Assembly (NCBI GenBank): GCA_963971535.1
Contig: OZ020598.1
Location: 89,046,985-89,110,984, forward strand
Source: Notolepis coatsorum
Lineage: Eukaryota; Chordata; Actinopteri; Aulopiformes; Paralepididae
Direction of reading: 5' to 3'
Length of the DNA stretch: 64,000 nucleotides
Part shown: piece by piece, positions 1 through 10,690 of the stretch
Position numbering within the stretch: the first letter of the stretch is position 1
How the letters are laid out: the number at the start of each line of letters is the position of its first letter
Translations under genes and position numbers: made by a program
The notes under the pieces: model-generated
The model's input: the letters and a program-made list of their open reading frames with translations, nothing else
Database searches by the model: none
What the model was told of the DNA's origin: nothing

Positions 1-178
1 ATTGGAATAAAAAATGCATTTCCGTGAGTCTGCCTCAGGGCAGCTCTGGCTGCAATTGTAGCTTACCACCACCGGTATGACTGTGTATGAATGAATAATG
101 GACTCTGTAAGCGCTCTGGGTCAGTGAAGAGCGCTATATAAATCCAAGTCATTATCATTATTATCATTATATTAAACA
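1..178 (+). mobile_element. 3' part of a SINE-like retroposon
   Basis: The segment ends in an AGCGCTATATAAAT-type motif followed by ATTATC/ATTATT repeats (about 130-172). That tail is common in fish tRNA-related SINEs and their partner LINEs. The tRNA-like head is not visible, so this is a 5'-truncated or window-truncated copy. Family assignment is from general knowledge of fish repeats. Confidence 0.5.
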
Positions 179-507
179 ATACAGAATATACAGCACTTCT
201 TGGGGTCTGTAGGGTAAGCACTTATTCCCTCCCCCCTGAACATTTATGGAGATGTATGGGCCTTTTAAGTCAGTGATAAAAGTGTCTTTCAAGGATAAGT
301 GAGCTCCTGCACTGATTATTATAGTTCAATATTCAATATTTGATCACCAAAACCCCCCAAAAAGCATAAAAAGGGGGCCCCGCCCGAAAAGGGCCCTTAA
401 AAATCGTGCTCGCGCGCTACGAGCGCTCGGTTAATATATACACACAAGTGTTGTGCCCTTTTCAGCCTTTGAGCACCTGCCCCGCTAAAGTCCTGTGCAC
501 GTCCCTG
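179..507. other. Unassigned spacer
   Basis: No gene, RNA or recognisable mobile element was found. There is a short GC-rich imperfect inverted segment around 375-402 (GGGGGCCCCGCCC). The small ORF at 406-606 runs into the minisatellite and is not credible. Confidence 0.5.
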
Positions 508-1133
508 TACAGGAGGAACAGTAGAGGGTGGGTTCTGTTATGCTTATGTACAGGAGGAACAGTAGAGGGTGGGTTCTGTTATGCTTATGTACAGGAGGAA
601 CAGTAGAGGGTGGGTTCTGTTATGGTTATGTACAGGAGGAACAGTAGAGGATGGGTTCTGTTATGGTTATGTACAGTAGAAACAGTAGAGTAGGATGGGT
701 TCTGTTATGGTTATGTACAGTAGAAACAGTAGAGTAGGATGGGTTCTGTTATGGTTATGTACAGGAGGAACAGTAGAGGGTGGGTTCTGTTATGGTTATG
801 TACAGGAGGAACAGTAGAGGTTCTGTTATGGTTATGTACAGGAGGAACAGTAGAGGATGGGTTCTGTTATGCTTATGTACAGGAGGAACAGTAGAGGATG
901 GGTTCTGTTATGGTTATGTACAGGAGGAACAGTAGAGGTTCTGTTATGGTTATGTACAGGAGGAACAGTAGAGGGTGGGTTCTGTTATGGTTATGTACAG
1001 GAGGAACAGTAGAGGGTGGGTTCTGTTATGGTTATGTACAGGAGGAACAGTAGAGGGTGGGTTCTGTTATGGTTATGTACAGGAGGAACAGTAGAGGATG
1101 GGTTCTGTTATGGTTATGTACAGGAGGAACAGA
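508..1133. repeat. Minisatellite, about 41-bp unit, about 15 copies
   Basis: Head-to-tail units begin TACAGGAGGAACAGTAGAGG and end TTATGGTTATG or TTATGCTTATG. Most are 41 bp; variants carry AGTAGAAACAGTAGAGTAGG or lack the GGTGG block. Unit variants are interspersed, which suggests unequal exchange. There is no reading frame or CRISPR-like spacer structure. Confidence 0.93.
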
Positions 1134-1862
1134 GGGGTGAGAGCGAGCGTCCTTAGGAGTCTCCAGATGGAGAGCCTCTGTTGGCAGCGGTTGTGGATGT
1201 CGATAGTGTGATGATCAAGGGTGATTCCTAGGCACTTGGTTGTTATCTGTTAGTAGGAATGTTTGGGATGGATGGTCTGGGGTTAGTAATGGTCTTCTTA
1301 TATTAAAAGCATTTCATAACTATGTAACCTCTTCATGGTGTTGAGGGAGATCCACTAACAAGCCTCTTTTTGGGACTTTTCTTGCACGTACAATATTTGA
1401 TGTGTATATATTGGTCTGCCAATTCTTGTGGATGTCACCACATCCTGCTAACTTCTTACTTTGCAAGTGAGCGTCTCGCTCAGATTAAATATGATGCAAC
1501 ACACCAGTGCCAAAGAGGGGGAAAGCCAACCACACTGCTCTGAAAAATATGATTCTTTTTAATTTACTTCCTTAACCCATAAATCAGAATATTGGTCTGT
1601 TTTACTGTTTGCAAACATGACCAATGTAAACAAAGTGTTACAACCACAAGGGGCTGTTCATCAGAACACAAGGCTGGAGATCAATAAAAAAGTTGAGTGT
1701 TGACAATGAATCATACTGGTCGGCCTGTGGCTTTCTGGTTCATAACTCGTTGCAGCTGCATCCTAAAAAGGGAATATCTCAGAGTCGGGAATAATACCCA
1801 TGTCGTTTCCCCCCAGCGCCAGACAGCCAAATTCATACAAAGACTAGGCTAAATACATTTCC
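1134..1862. other. Unassigned, AT-rich, non-coding
   Basis: No ORF, RNA gene or terminal repeats could be supported across this stretch. Confidence 0.4.
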
Positions 1863-2188
1863 CCTTTAATAAGTGCTGTAAATATATTAAACTAGTGTAA
1901 AGCAGGTTCTTTCAGAGCGCTCATGTGCTTAAAGCAACACGCCAACATTTGGGGAAAATAGCTTACCGTCTTCTCCAGAGAGAGACAAGAAGATAGATAC
2001 CAGTTTCCTCTCTGTGCGTTCAGTAGAAAGCTATCTGGCTGCATGTTAGCCTATAGCTTAGCAGAATGAATGGAAGCGGACAGTGAGGAAACTGGTATCT
2101 ATCTTCTTGTCTCTCTCTGGAGTAGACGATAAGCTAATTTCCCCAAATGTTGGCGTGTTCCTTTAATAAGTGGTGTAAATATATTAAA
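1863..2188. mobile_element. Foldback MITE between 29-bp direct repeats
   Basis: Arms at about 1930-2022 and 2081-2165 are inverted copies of each other; both contain CGCCAACATTTGGGG and the block AGATAGATACCAGTTTCCTC or its complement. Near-identical direct repeats beginning CCTTTAATAAGTG lie just outside (1863-1891 and 2160-2188, one clear mismatch). They could be a long target duplication or part of the element. The terminal motif matches a foldback element common in fish. Confidence 0.7.
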
Positions 2189-2329
2189 TAAATAAATGCA
2201 ACACTCCCAGACATACCCCAACGAGGGTAAGGATAAACTCACAAAACACTTAGCAATAGGGAAAAAAGCACCACAGCCACAGGCAATCTGGAGGAGAGAA
2301 ACCGGGCTGACCCCAATTAGTTGAATAGT

Positions 2330-3570
2330 TTCAAGTTTCTTTAATAGTTGTCATACAGAAGTACAGAATACTTTCATACAAAATGCTTCTTACTGTTACG
2401 CTCCAGAGACTGTGCTAGACAAGATAAGTATCAAATAACATAGTATAGCATGTAAATTAGAAGTAGAAAATGAGGTCACAGTGTTCAGTATAGACATATG
2501 TACAATGTTCGATGCAGAATAGACGTAACTGAGTTACCATATAATATACAATACTATGCAGTGTACTAATATACAATACTATATAGTGCAAGCAGAATGG
2601 GATGAGGTACAATTTAGGTACAATTTACATTAAGGTGTAGTGCAATCCTTTATCAATAAATATAAAGTGTGGGGAGTGGGTGCTACTACAGTGTGTTTGT
2701 TTAAAGTGAGTGTGTGCTATAAAGTGTGGGGAGTGGGTGCTACAGTGTGTTTGTTTAAAGTGAGTGTGTGCGTGTGGATGTGTGTGCTATGTGCGTTTGA
2801 TGGTTGTTGTGTAGTGTTCATTGTTCGTTGAGCAGCCTGATGGCCTGGGGATAGAAGCTTCTTCTGAGTCTTTCTGTGCTCGCCTTGAGACTCCGGTATC
2901 GCTTGCCTGACCGCAGCAGTTCAAAGAGGCAGTTGTTCGGGTGACTGGAGTCCTTAATGATTCTCTTAGCCTTGCCCCTGCACCGCTTGTTGTAAATGTT
3001 CTGGAGGGTGGGGAGCCCCCCTCCAATTGTGCGTTCGGCTGAACGTGTCACTCTTTGTAGTCTGCTTCGGTCTTGTGCAGTGCTATTCCCAAACCAGGAG
3101 GTGATGTTGCCAGTCAGGATGCTCTCTATTGTACATGAGTAGAAGTTCTTAAGGATCTTCTGACTGACTTGGAACTTCCTTAGGCGCCTGAGGAAGTAGA
3201 GGCGTTGTCGTGCCTTCTTCACAACACTGTCAATGTGTGTGGTCCATGTCAAGTCCTCGGATATGTAGGCTCCGAGGTACTTAAAGCTGTTCACTCTCTC
3301 AACCGGTGCCCCGTCGATGCTGGGGGGGCTGTAGTCATTGACCCCCGACCTCCTGAAGTCCACAATCATCTCCTTTGTTTTGCTGACGTTCAGGGAGAGG
3401 CTGTTTTCCTGGCACCATCCCGCCAGGACCTTGACCTCTTCCAGGTAGGCCCTCTCGTCGTTTGCAGAGATCAGGCCCACCACCACTGTGTCGTCAGCAA
3501 ATTTGATGATTGTGTTGCTACTCCGCTGAGCCACACAGTCGTGTGTGTACAGGGAGTAGAGGAGGGGACT
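2330..3570 (-). mobile_element. 5'-truncated L2-type LINE, copy A
   Basis: The 3' end lies at the low coordinate and carries the L2-like terminal motif (TTTCAAGTTTCTTTAATAG on the plus strand). The coding part is nearly identical to copy B near 15.5 kb, which implies related, fairly recent insertions. The 5' end stops abruptly at about 3570, where a TAGTCGACTA-rich element begins. Confidence 0.85.
2818..3570 (-). pseudogene. L2 reverse transcriptase, C-terminal part
   Basis: The frame starts inside the RT palm, contains the catalytic FADD ([12 protein letters not shown]), and continues through the thumb and C-terminal region to a natural stop after RLLNEQ. The endonuclease and N-terminal RT are missing. 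This would be a dead fragment of the enzyme that nicks target DNA and copies LINE RNA. Antisense ORFs at this locus are shadows. Confidence 0.88.
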
Positions 3571-4005
3571 AATAGTCGACTAATCTATCGAAAGGAGCCG
3601 TAGTCGACTGCCAACCTCTAGTCGAATGCAAAAAATAAATATATATCACATATATATATTTTTTTATCATTCTTTCCAAAAGCAAAGAGGCCTAGAAGCG
3701 TGGCTAACGCTAATGGTGCGCATACCAGAGAGACTAACTGCCTAAGAAACGTGCACAGAGGCACTGAGGATTTCACCCATCTAATGAACACACTATAGAC
3801 AAGATGTATCCATCAGTGGACCAATTGCATGCTTTCGCAGAGGACAAGAAGCCGAAAATGGAATGATACAAAAATTTAAAAAAATTAATTGAATCTTTTA
3901 TTTTTTTGTATTTGGGGGGTAGTCGACAATCGGTTGACTATCTGCAAATTTCGGCCAGTCAAAGTCGACTATACAAATCCTTAGTCGAGGTCAGCCCAAG
4001 GGCCG
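3571..4005. mobile_element. TAGTCGACTA-rich MITE, probably hAT type
   Basis: The motif TAGTCGAC or a one-base variant recurs at both ends (about 3576, 3602, 3920 and 3985) around an AT-rich centre. Similar TAGTCGACTA elements are abundant in fish. I could not define a clean target duplication, so the borders are approximate. Confidence 0.5.
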
Positions 4006-4640
4006 TTCAAAGGGGGATCCCCCTTCTTGGATGTCGGTGATAGTAGTGTTGCTATGGATGATCGATGGGTGGATCGAGCACACTTTGTTTTCCCCCCAAG
4101 TGTTCTAATTGTGGAGGAATCCCTTTTGGTTGCCCCAAACAATAGCTTAACTCACACCTAGGTGAGAGGCCAGGGGCTATGGCCCCCAGCCATCTCTACT
4201 CTTTTACCTACTATACTACAGTATGTCTATACTATTATCTACTATATACTATGCTACTAAGTGACATGGTGCATTTTGGGTGTTATGTGCAGCATCCTGA
4301 GGGAGAGGAAAGTAAAGAGAATGTGTGTTTTTTTTGTTGGTGTAGTGAATGCAATCCTTTTAGTATGATAATTTGTGTAAGATGTAAATTGGATGTGGAT
4401 GCTTGTTGCACTGGGGGGGCACCTGGGTGTGGGCATGCATTATTTTGTGGTGTAAATAGGTGTCTGCAAAGCCAGACAGTATTGTGTGGCAATATACATA
4501 TTGCATTGGGGCAAGTAAAAGAAAATGGCCACTTTTCTGCCTGTCTGTTAAGAGATTCATAGAGGTTGGGTACTTTATTATCTAAAGATGGTAACCATAT
4601 AACTGAGTTTAGCAACTACAACTACCCAAAATATTAAAAC
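4006..4640. other. Unassigned non-coding stretch
   Basis: The 127-codon ORF at 4179-4562 has a low-complexity start and matches no family I recognise. A copy of the CAAGTAAAAGAAAATGGCCA motif of the neighbouring duplication lies near 4514-4533. Confidence 0.35.
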
Positions 4641-4811
4641 AAAGTTAAATAAAAAAGATACTAGGCTTATGCATGTGCTACAAGTATAAAGTTACGCTTT
4701 CAAAAAACAGTATGCCGTCTTCAAGTTCAAGTAAAAGAAAATGGATGAGTGTGCATGAGTGGTCACTGACTTGAAAGTAGGAACAAAAAGACATGTCATA
4801 AGAGGAGATAA

Positions 4812-4918
4812 AATATGATATTCCTTTATTGATCCCCTTGGGGAGATTTCAGGCATCATAGCAACAAATGTTAGCAAAAAAATTATAGTACAGTACAACA
4901 AAGTAAAAACAACATGCA
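4812..4918 (-). mobile_element. LINE 3' tail fragment
   Basis: The plus strand reads TTTATTGATCCCCTTGGGGA, the complement of a 3'UTR end widespread in fish L2-like LINEs. Only about 100 bp remain. Confidence 0.6.
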
Positions 4919-5116
4919 GTGTCCCATTCAAGAACTCATAACTCATTTACATATACCGATATGCCCTACTTTGATTACTTGTATTATTGCACAATGTCGT
5001 TCTATTGGATTCTTATTATATTATTATTGTATTATGCACAATCGTTGCGGGCAAGACCCCCCGCATTTCATTGTATACTTGTATGCCGTGACAAATAAAA
5101 CTCTTGACTTGACGAA
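4919..5116 (+). mobile_element. L2-like LINE 3' tail fragment
   Basis: It ends in GACAAATAAAACTCTTGACT, the CTTGA-type terminal repeat of L2-like elements, preceded by CATTTCATTGTATACTTG. It abuts a tail in the opposite orientation. Confidence 0.6.
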
Positions 5117-5235
5117 ACTTCTGAATGTTATCTTTCAAAAAGACACCAGGCTTATGCATGTGCTATAAGTATAAAGTTACGCTTTTCAAAAAACAGTATG
5201 CAGTCTTCACGTTCAAGTAAAAGAAAATGGCCACT

Positions 5236-5527
5236 TTTCAGGTAGGCAGTGTGATTCTGGCATCTGGTTCCTACTAGCAAAATGTAGGCACAAAAATTAT
5301 AGTATAGTACAGTAGAAAAAGTAAAAAAATAAATAAAAAAAATAACACAACAAAGAAGCTCAGTGCTTTCTCACTCGTCTTCAAACAGTGCCCGTCTGTA
5401 TGAAATGTTTGTTCCTGTGGGGGGCCATGTGTCTTGTGTGTTGATGTGTATTAGGTGGGTGCATAAAAGCCAGTGTAGTTGGTCGTGGGCGTCTATGCAC
5501 AAATGCTGAGGGCCCCTGGAATTGTCC
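5236..5527. other. Region downstream of the SANT-like gene
   Basis: No ORF. On the minus strand this would be the 3'UTR and downstream region of the gene ending at 5528; a polyadenylation signal could not be assigned with confidence. Confidence 0.3.
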
Positions 5528-5792
5528 TTATCCACCACCGCTGCTACTGTGGAGGTGTGTACATTGTTGCGGTTGCAAAAGTAATTCCCTCATCAGGGCA
5601 AAGCCATCACGAATAGCGTCCGTTAAGCTTGTAATATTTTCGATCATCCGCTCCATGCTGTCTGCGTTTTGTCTGGATGAAACCTCCATCAGCTCCAACA
5701 TCCTGTTTTTTTATTCTGAGGTCTTCCTGTAATAAGTGGTCAGCTGGAAGCTTTCTCTTCAGCATGTCACTCCTGTGGCTGTTCAGCTTGAC

Positions 5793-6198
5793 CTGGGAAA
5801 AATCCAGAGCAAAACCAGGTACAATACAAAAAACATCCAACCAGAGTGCAAAAAAACCCAGTAAAGTACAGAACAATACAGTACAAAAGTAGCACCCATT
5901 AGGTACAGTATTGAGGTATTATGTGGAAATAAATATGGTTGAGTGCATACAGATATTCCCTTTGCTATAATATATATATACAGATGGATGCAGGTATGTA
6001 CAAGCCTAAGTATAAGCAGACATGTACAGACGGTAATAGAATGTTGAAATATAAATATGTGTATAGGTTATGCAGTTACCGGTATGCACATAATTTGTGA
6101 GGCACTATATATGTATGTATATAACTGTGCCCACATTAAAAGGTACTTTATCATAGGATATAGAAAGCCCGCTTGAAATGACTACCCCATGACCCTAC
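5793..6198 (-). other. Intron of the SANT-like gene
   Basis: On the minus strand the donor reads CTTCAG|GTAGGG and the acceptor TTTTTCCCAG|GTCAAG. Both flanking codons are complete, so joining keeps the frame. A spliceable intron argues for a real gene rather than a processed copy. Confidence 0.7.
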
Positions 6199-6477
6199 CT
6201 GAAGCATATCCCTGCGCTGGTTTAGGACCGCCGTTGGTTGACTCTCGCCGGATTCGGAGGGATGTGGCGAAGAGGGTTCCAGAGATGACGTTGATTCCTC
6301 CAAGTCCGCCGTCTCGATGCCACCGGCGATGGAACGAGTAGTGGGCGACCGACCCCAGACATCCTCGCACAGCTCAAAAAACACGAATACCACACGTCCT
6401 TGGCGGCCACCCCGACGCCCAGTATCCACCGCGTTTCTGTATTTACCTCGGAAGTTTTTTATTTTGGCAGTGATGAA

Positions 6478-6600
6478 TGAATGAATGAATGAAAACTTTA
6501 TTTAACAGATTGCAGAATGGGTACAATACAGTACGGCTCAATACATACAATTGTTAAGGGGATGGAGAGACCTGAGAAAGACGTTTGTCTTGTTTCCATC
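6478..6600 (-). mobile_element. LINE-X 3' tail, copy in the SANT-like gene
   Basis: The plus strand begins with four GAATGA-type units, then AACTTTATTTAACAGATTGC and CAATTGTTAAGGGGATG. The same tail recurs near 10.2, 30.8, 37.1, 40.7 and 58.5 kb. It is severely 5' truncated and interrupts the coding region just before FRGKYRNAVD. Confidence 0.85.
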
Positions 6601-6608
6601 AGGAACGC

Positions 6609-6884
6609 GGGAGCATGTCTATGTTCCCCGGGTCCTATGTTCCCCGGGTTCTATGTTCCCCGCTTTGATTGATTGATAGATTGAAAATTTTAGACCACCA
6701 GCCCTGATTCCAAACTCTAACCTTAACCAGTTCGAACGAGGGCCTAAGCTTAACCGTTCGAAACAAGGCGGACATTAATAATTAATAAAATAATAAAAAT
6801 TTATAAAATGTTCAATCTAATCAATCAAAGCGGGGAACATAGAACCCGGGGAACATAGGACCCGGGGAACATAGGGATGATCCC
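6609..6884. mobile_element. MITE with GGGAACATAG-type inverted ends and 8-bp TSD
   Basis: The terminal inverted repeats of about 55 bp contain three copies of CTATGTTCCCC. The element is flanked by AGGAACGC at 6601-6608 and 6885-6892, an 8-bp target duplication that fits hAT-type transposition. It carries no ORF. A partial relative lies at 28723-28832. Confidence 0.88.
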
Positions 6885-6963
6885 AGGAACGCCATACTTT
6901 AGTTATGGCGTTCGCGTCATGAGGAAAATCCTTCTCTGCCGGGCGCCTCCGATACAGTGTCTG

Positions 6964-7826
6964 CAGGGCCGGACTGGGGAAATAATTCATACCGGGAGAT
7001 ATAGCGCGAAATATAGCCCCAGTCAGGCCACTTTTTAAGCGGGGGTCTGGGGGTCCCCCACCAGGAATTTTTTTGTTACAAAGACTTAATTTCCTGCATT
7101 CTGGTGAATTTTAGTGCATGTGAATCACAAACTAATGAGCCAACAATTGCTTAGTACAATGTACTGTTATGGACCTCAAATAAAACTGTTGTGGCACTAG
7201 CAATGCTACTCTCTCCACCTTCAAAAAGAAAAAAGCAAGAGCACAACATATCTTTCTATTTACTATTATAATACAGTTAACCACTCTCTCCTGTAAGGGC
7301 CTTTCGTTTTCTTTGTTTTATCCCTCTCTCCTCCACCCTTTCTCTTTCTTCCACTGTCCATCTTGACATCAGCGTTAATTGACTTTCGCTCTACTGTATC
7401 TCTCCCGAGTCCTTCACTACCTGGCTCACTGCCTGGCTGTTATTCTGCATCTGAGTGCCGTCTCATTCGCCGCCTCCGCTGTCAATCAGTTGTATCGCCT
7501 GGTCCCGCCTCCACCAATCACATGCAGCAGCATGGCTCCATTGTGTGTGTGTGTGTCCGCGTGAGGGAGAGAGTCAGATAGTTCTCCAACTCTGTCGCAG
7601 ACAGTGAAATCCTGGTTGTTCCCCACCCACCTAGTTTATCTAACTATCGCGCCGCACCGCCGCCACAACTAGAAACAATGGCCTGGCAAAAAATAAAATA
7701 ATAATCATAATAATAAAAATAAAATTATTATTATAATTTTTTTATATATATATATATTTTTTTTAATCTGTGCTGGCCAGGCCACCGGGAAAACTCCCGG
7801 TGCTCCCGATGGCCAGTCCGGGCCTG
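6964..7826. mobile_element. Non-autonomous hAT element, 863 bp
   Basis: The ends are CAGGGCCGGACTGG and, inverted, CAGGCCCGGACTGG. The 8-bp target duplication AGTGTCTG is perfect at 6956-6963 and 7827-7834. It interrupts the SANT-like gene inside codons for ...FQTL; removing it and one duplication restores the frame locally. No transposase is left. The same family occurs at 46588-47647 in the other orientation. Confidence 0.93.
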
Positions 7827-8092
7827 AGTGTCTGGAACTCATTGAATATGTCGCCGTATTTGGCCTGACAGGACTCCCAGTCGACACCCTCCTGCAGTCT
7901 GGCTGCCTTGTACTCGAGCATTACCTCAAGCAGCAATTCCACCTCATCATCAGTCCATACAAAAGTCTCATTTCTCCCTCTGCTCACAGCGTTACGAGAT
8001 TCTTCTGCCATTTCTTCTGGTTGTTGTCGTCTCGTTGTTTTTTCCAAATGTGTGGTGTAGGGTATATCTGCAGAGCCGCAAGCCCAACGTCT

Positions 8093-8186
8093 GGGCGGGG
8101 CTTCGGGGCTTGTACTCGGTTTGAGGCGGGTTTTACTGTGCGTGGGCGGGGCGTAGGGGCCTGTACCTTGTTTTGTTGGGCGGGGC
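8093..8186 (-). promoter_or_regulatory. Three GC boxes upstream of the SANT-like gene
   Basis: The plus strand has GGGCGGGGC at 8093-8101, 8144-8152 and 8178-8186, 80-180 bp upstream of the presumed ATG on the minus strand. Such Sp1-type sites are usual in TATA-less vertebrate promoters. Promoter function is inferred. Confidence 0.45.
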
Positions 8187-8219
8187 TTCGTAGTGCGCAT
8201 GCGTGTGGACTGGAGCACG

Positions 8220-10019
8220 TGAGAGTTTAAGAGTCCGTTTTTTTCCTAGCTCTTTCTCACAGTGTGGTGGCCGGCAGAAGAAGAAGTTCATAAAGCATCT
8301 GTTAATAAAGTTTCAATCTGTAAGAGCCTCAAATTTCCATGTACATTTAATAAGTTGTCAGCCAGTTTCTAACCTGTAACATTCCTAAAGTAAAGGCACA
8401 AGGGCAGATCAATGTCGTTGAAGTTATGTAGACGATCTTTCCATTCCTGGTAACTGTAATGCATTCTACATTGTTGGCAGTATTTATAGTGTAACTGAGG
8501 GGTACAATTCCCTGACTGTATTACTAGATATGATACTTACTACCACTACCTTTGTACTTAATATTCGGCCACCCAGTACTCGGCATAAATATATTATGAT
8601 GAACACTGTCACGTAGATGAAACGGATCCAACACAAATGTACGAATTAGAAATAGGTCTTTATTTCTACACAGCGATGGTGTGTAGAGCAAGCACTTAAT
8701 CAAATCAATCACATTTATGAATGGGAATTAGTATGCACTTTTATGGCAAGAGTATTCGTCGGTATATCAATAGAGAATGTCCAATCTCTGAAGGCGCAGG
8801 TGGTACATATACGACCTGGAATAGTTTAAGGAATAACAGCAATGATACTTTAATGATTATAGACTGGATACACTAGGGGGGGTTAATCCGGTCGCTTGTA
8901 AGCCGACAGGAGTAGGAAGGGGGGGGGGTAGAGTCCGGCTGCCTCGTCCGGCCAAGGGTATCCCAGGTGAACCCACTGTAGTGCCGTTCAATGCGCCGGC
9001 GATCCTTGGACCGCAGATGAAAGCAGATGGACTCTTTGTGGGCCGGCGTCCTCCGGTCCACGGAGGAGAGACGTGAAGCGGCCTCGTCTTGCAGAGCGCC
9101 TCCTCACCTTGCGTCCTCTCCAGGGGGGGGGGTTCCAACACACGGCAGTGTCGGGGGTCTTTATCCATGGAATAATCAACGTATACAAAGCATAATCCGT
9201 GCCTGGGAAGGCGGGCTGTCGTCGGTAGAATAATCCGGTATACAGGTCCACTCGCTCGTCGGCTCTGGGGCTCCTCGGGTGCAATCTCACATGGGGTCGA
9301 TCATCCTGGTTAAGCAGCCAGTTTTCTGCCCGAAACGATGGGGTGCTGACTACGGTAGTATTCTCACCGCACGAAGCACTATATATTAACAGACTATTAT
9401 TAGCTTAATAGACTACGTCCAACTCGACGATATAGTGCCAAATATGACTATTCAAATATTAATATACACGATGTCTCAATACCGATGGTAGGCCGAACTT
9501 GGCCTTACTCCCACACGTGGCGTCGCGGGGAGGCTTTACGTCTGTGACTCTATTGGAGGGTAAGAAACTGGACTGAAAAAGGAAGTCCTACTTTAGTAGC
9601 GCAGTATATATACGCACTATGAACAAATAGTCCCATTAGTGGTGCGGTAGCCAGATTCCTACGCGGAACTAGGACTTGTTCGTACATGTTGAGCGGTACG
9701 TTTGAACTGGGTCTGGGGGGTATGGCAGCCTGGCACCAAGGTCTCGACCAATAGTAGAATGGAGACTATTATGGGATGTTCAGTAGGCTAGAATGGATAT
9801 TCAATGCATATTGTACAAGGAATATGCAAGGGATATCAAGGAATATTAGAGAATATACAAATACAATTAAATATATATATATAAATAAATATATATATTC
9901 GGTTTAATCTGGCCCTTCACAACATATAGTATGTGGAATCTAGAGATGGAAATATGCAGCATTGCACTTGATATACAGTAATTTCTCACATGGTTGATTA
10001 TCAAAACAATCGCTTATCA
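8220..10019. other. Unassigned 1.8-kb stretch
   Basis: No ORF with family resemblance. The part from about 8550 to 9920 differs in texture: a GC-rich block with poly-G runs near 8920 and 9125, then an AT-rich end with TATATA runs near 9870-9900. Read on the minus strand, TGTTGTGAAGGGCCAGATTA near 9908-9927 resembles an LTR start, so a solo LTR is possible, but I found no matching end or target duplication. Confidence 0.35.
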
Positions 10020-10059
10020 AACCCATTGTATTTACTGATATATACCATATAAACCATTA

Positions 10060-10198
10060 AGAGTGGGTGTGTCCCCCCACCCAACCACCTCCAATGTACA
10101 GTTTTCCCCACCTGCCCAACCTCTTCCAATGTACAGTTTCTTCCCCCTCAAATGTATATACTCTCTTTTTAGACTCTTTTTGTATCACAAACAGTGCT
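10060..10198 (+). mobile_element. LINE-X 3'UTR fragment in inverted orientation
   Basis: The segment with CCAATGTACAGTTT and AAATGTATATACT is the reverse complement of 10423-10530 in the adjoining minus-strand LINE-X copy. It directly abuts that copy's tail at about 10200, giving a head-on pair of the same 3'UTR. Confidence 0.65.
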
Positions 10199-10690
10199 GT
10201 GAATGAATGAAAACTTTATTAACAGATTGCAGAATGGGTACAGTACAGTACAGCTCAATACATACAATTGTTAAGGGGATGCAGACCAGAGAAAGACTTT
10301 CGTCTTGTTTACATCAGGGTCCCCCATTTTCAATTCATCGTAACATATATGACATACATGACATACAGATAGACAGTACTGCTACATCTATACATTTATG
10401 ACATACCAGATTAGCAAATACAGTACTGTGTGTTATACGAAAAGAGTCCAGAAAAAAAAGTATATACATTTGACGTAGAAACTGTACATTGGAGGAGGTT
10501 GGGTAGGTGGGGGGGACTGTACATTGGAGGTGGTTGGGTGGGGGGGGGGTGGATAGGAGTGGGGGGAGGTTGGGTAGGAGGGGTGGGTGGGGGACACTGT
10601 ACCACTGTACAAGCAAAACTGTACATTGGAATATTGACAAGACCATACTTGGTAATTTACTGTACATTGGAGGGGGTTGTGTTAGGACAT

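Larger units (their letters stand above)
4655..5235. repeat. Direct duplication flanking two LINE tails
   Basis: A block of about 85 bp with GGCTTATGCATGTGCTA and AGTATAAAGTTACGCTTT occurs at about 4665-4745 and again at 5150-5232 in the same orientation. Between them lie two retroposon 3' ends. The layout suggests an old local duplication later hit by retroposons, or a repeat pair of one older element. Confidence 0.6.
5528..8011 (-). pseudogene. SANT/Myb-like protein gene, broken by transposons and a frameshift
   Basis: The start is ATG at 8009-8011 in the context GAAATGG. Exon 1 encodes MAEESRN, then a SANT/Myb-like block (FVWTDDEVELLLEVMLEYK, WESCQAKYGDIF), and continues across insertions at 6893-6963 (FPHDANAITK) and 6199-6479 (FRGKYRNAVDTGRRGGRQGR, then a Ser/Pro/Glu-rich linker). 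A 406-bp intron (5793-6198) has a GT donor and a TTTTTCCCAG acceptor, phase 0 on both sides. Exon 2 encodes a Lys- and Leu-rich, probably coiled-coil C-terminus (LKRKLPADHLLQEDLRIKK) to a stop at 5528-5530. Breaks: hAT at 6964-7826, LINE-X tail plus MITE at about 6480-6892, and an extra A in a seven-A run (5706-5712) that shifts exon 2. The family is common in fish genomes and may itself be transposon-derived; a DNA-binding role is inferred only. Confidence 0.75.

Noticed and set aside
508-1133. CRISPR-like array
   Set aside because: Units are contiguous with no unique spacers, in a eukaryotic context; it is a minisatellite.
4179-4562. 127-codon cysteine-containing ORF as a gene
   Set aside because: Low-complexity N-terminus, AT-rich repeats around it, no splice or promoter context and no family resemblance.
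8550-9925. Solo LTR
   Set aside because: Only one end looks LTR-like; no opposite end, target duplication or second copy in the window. Left as unassigned.
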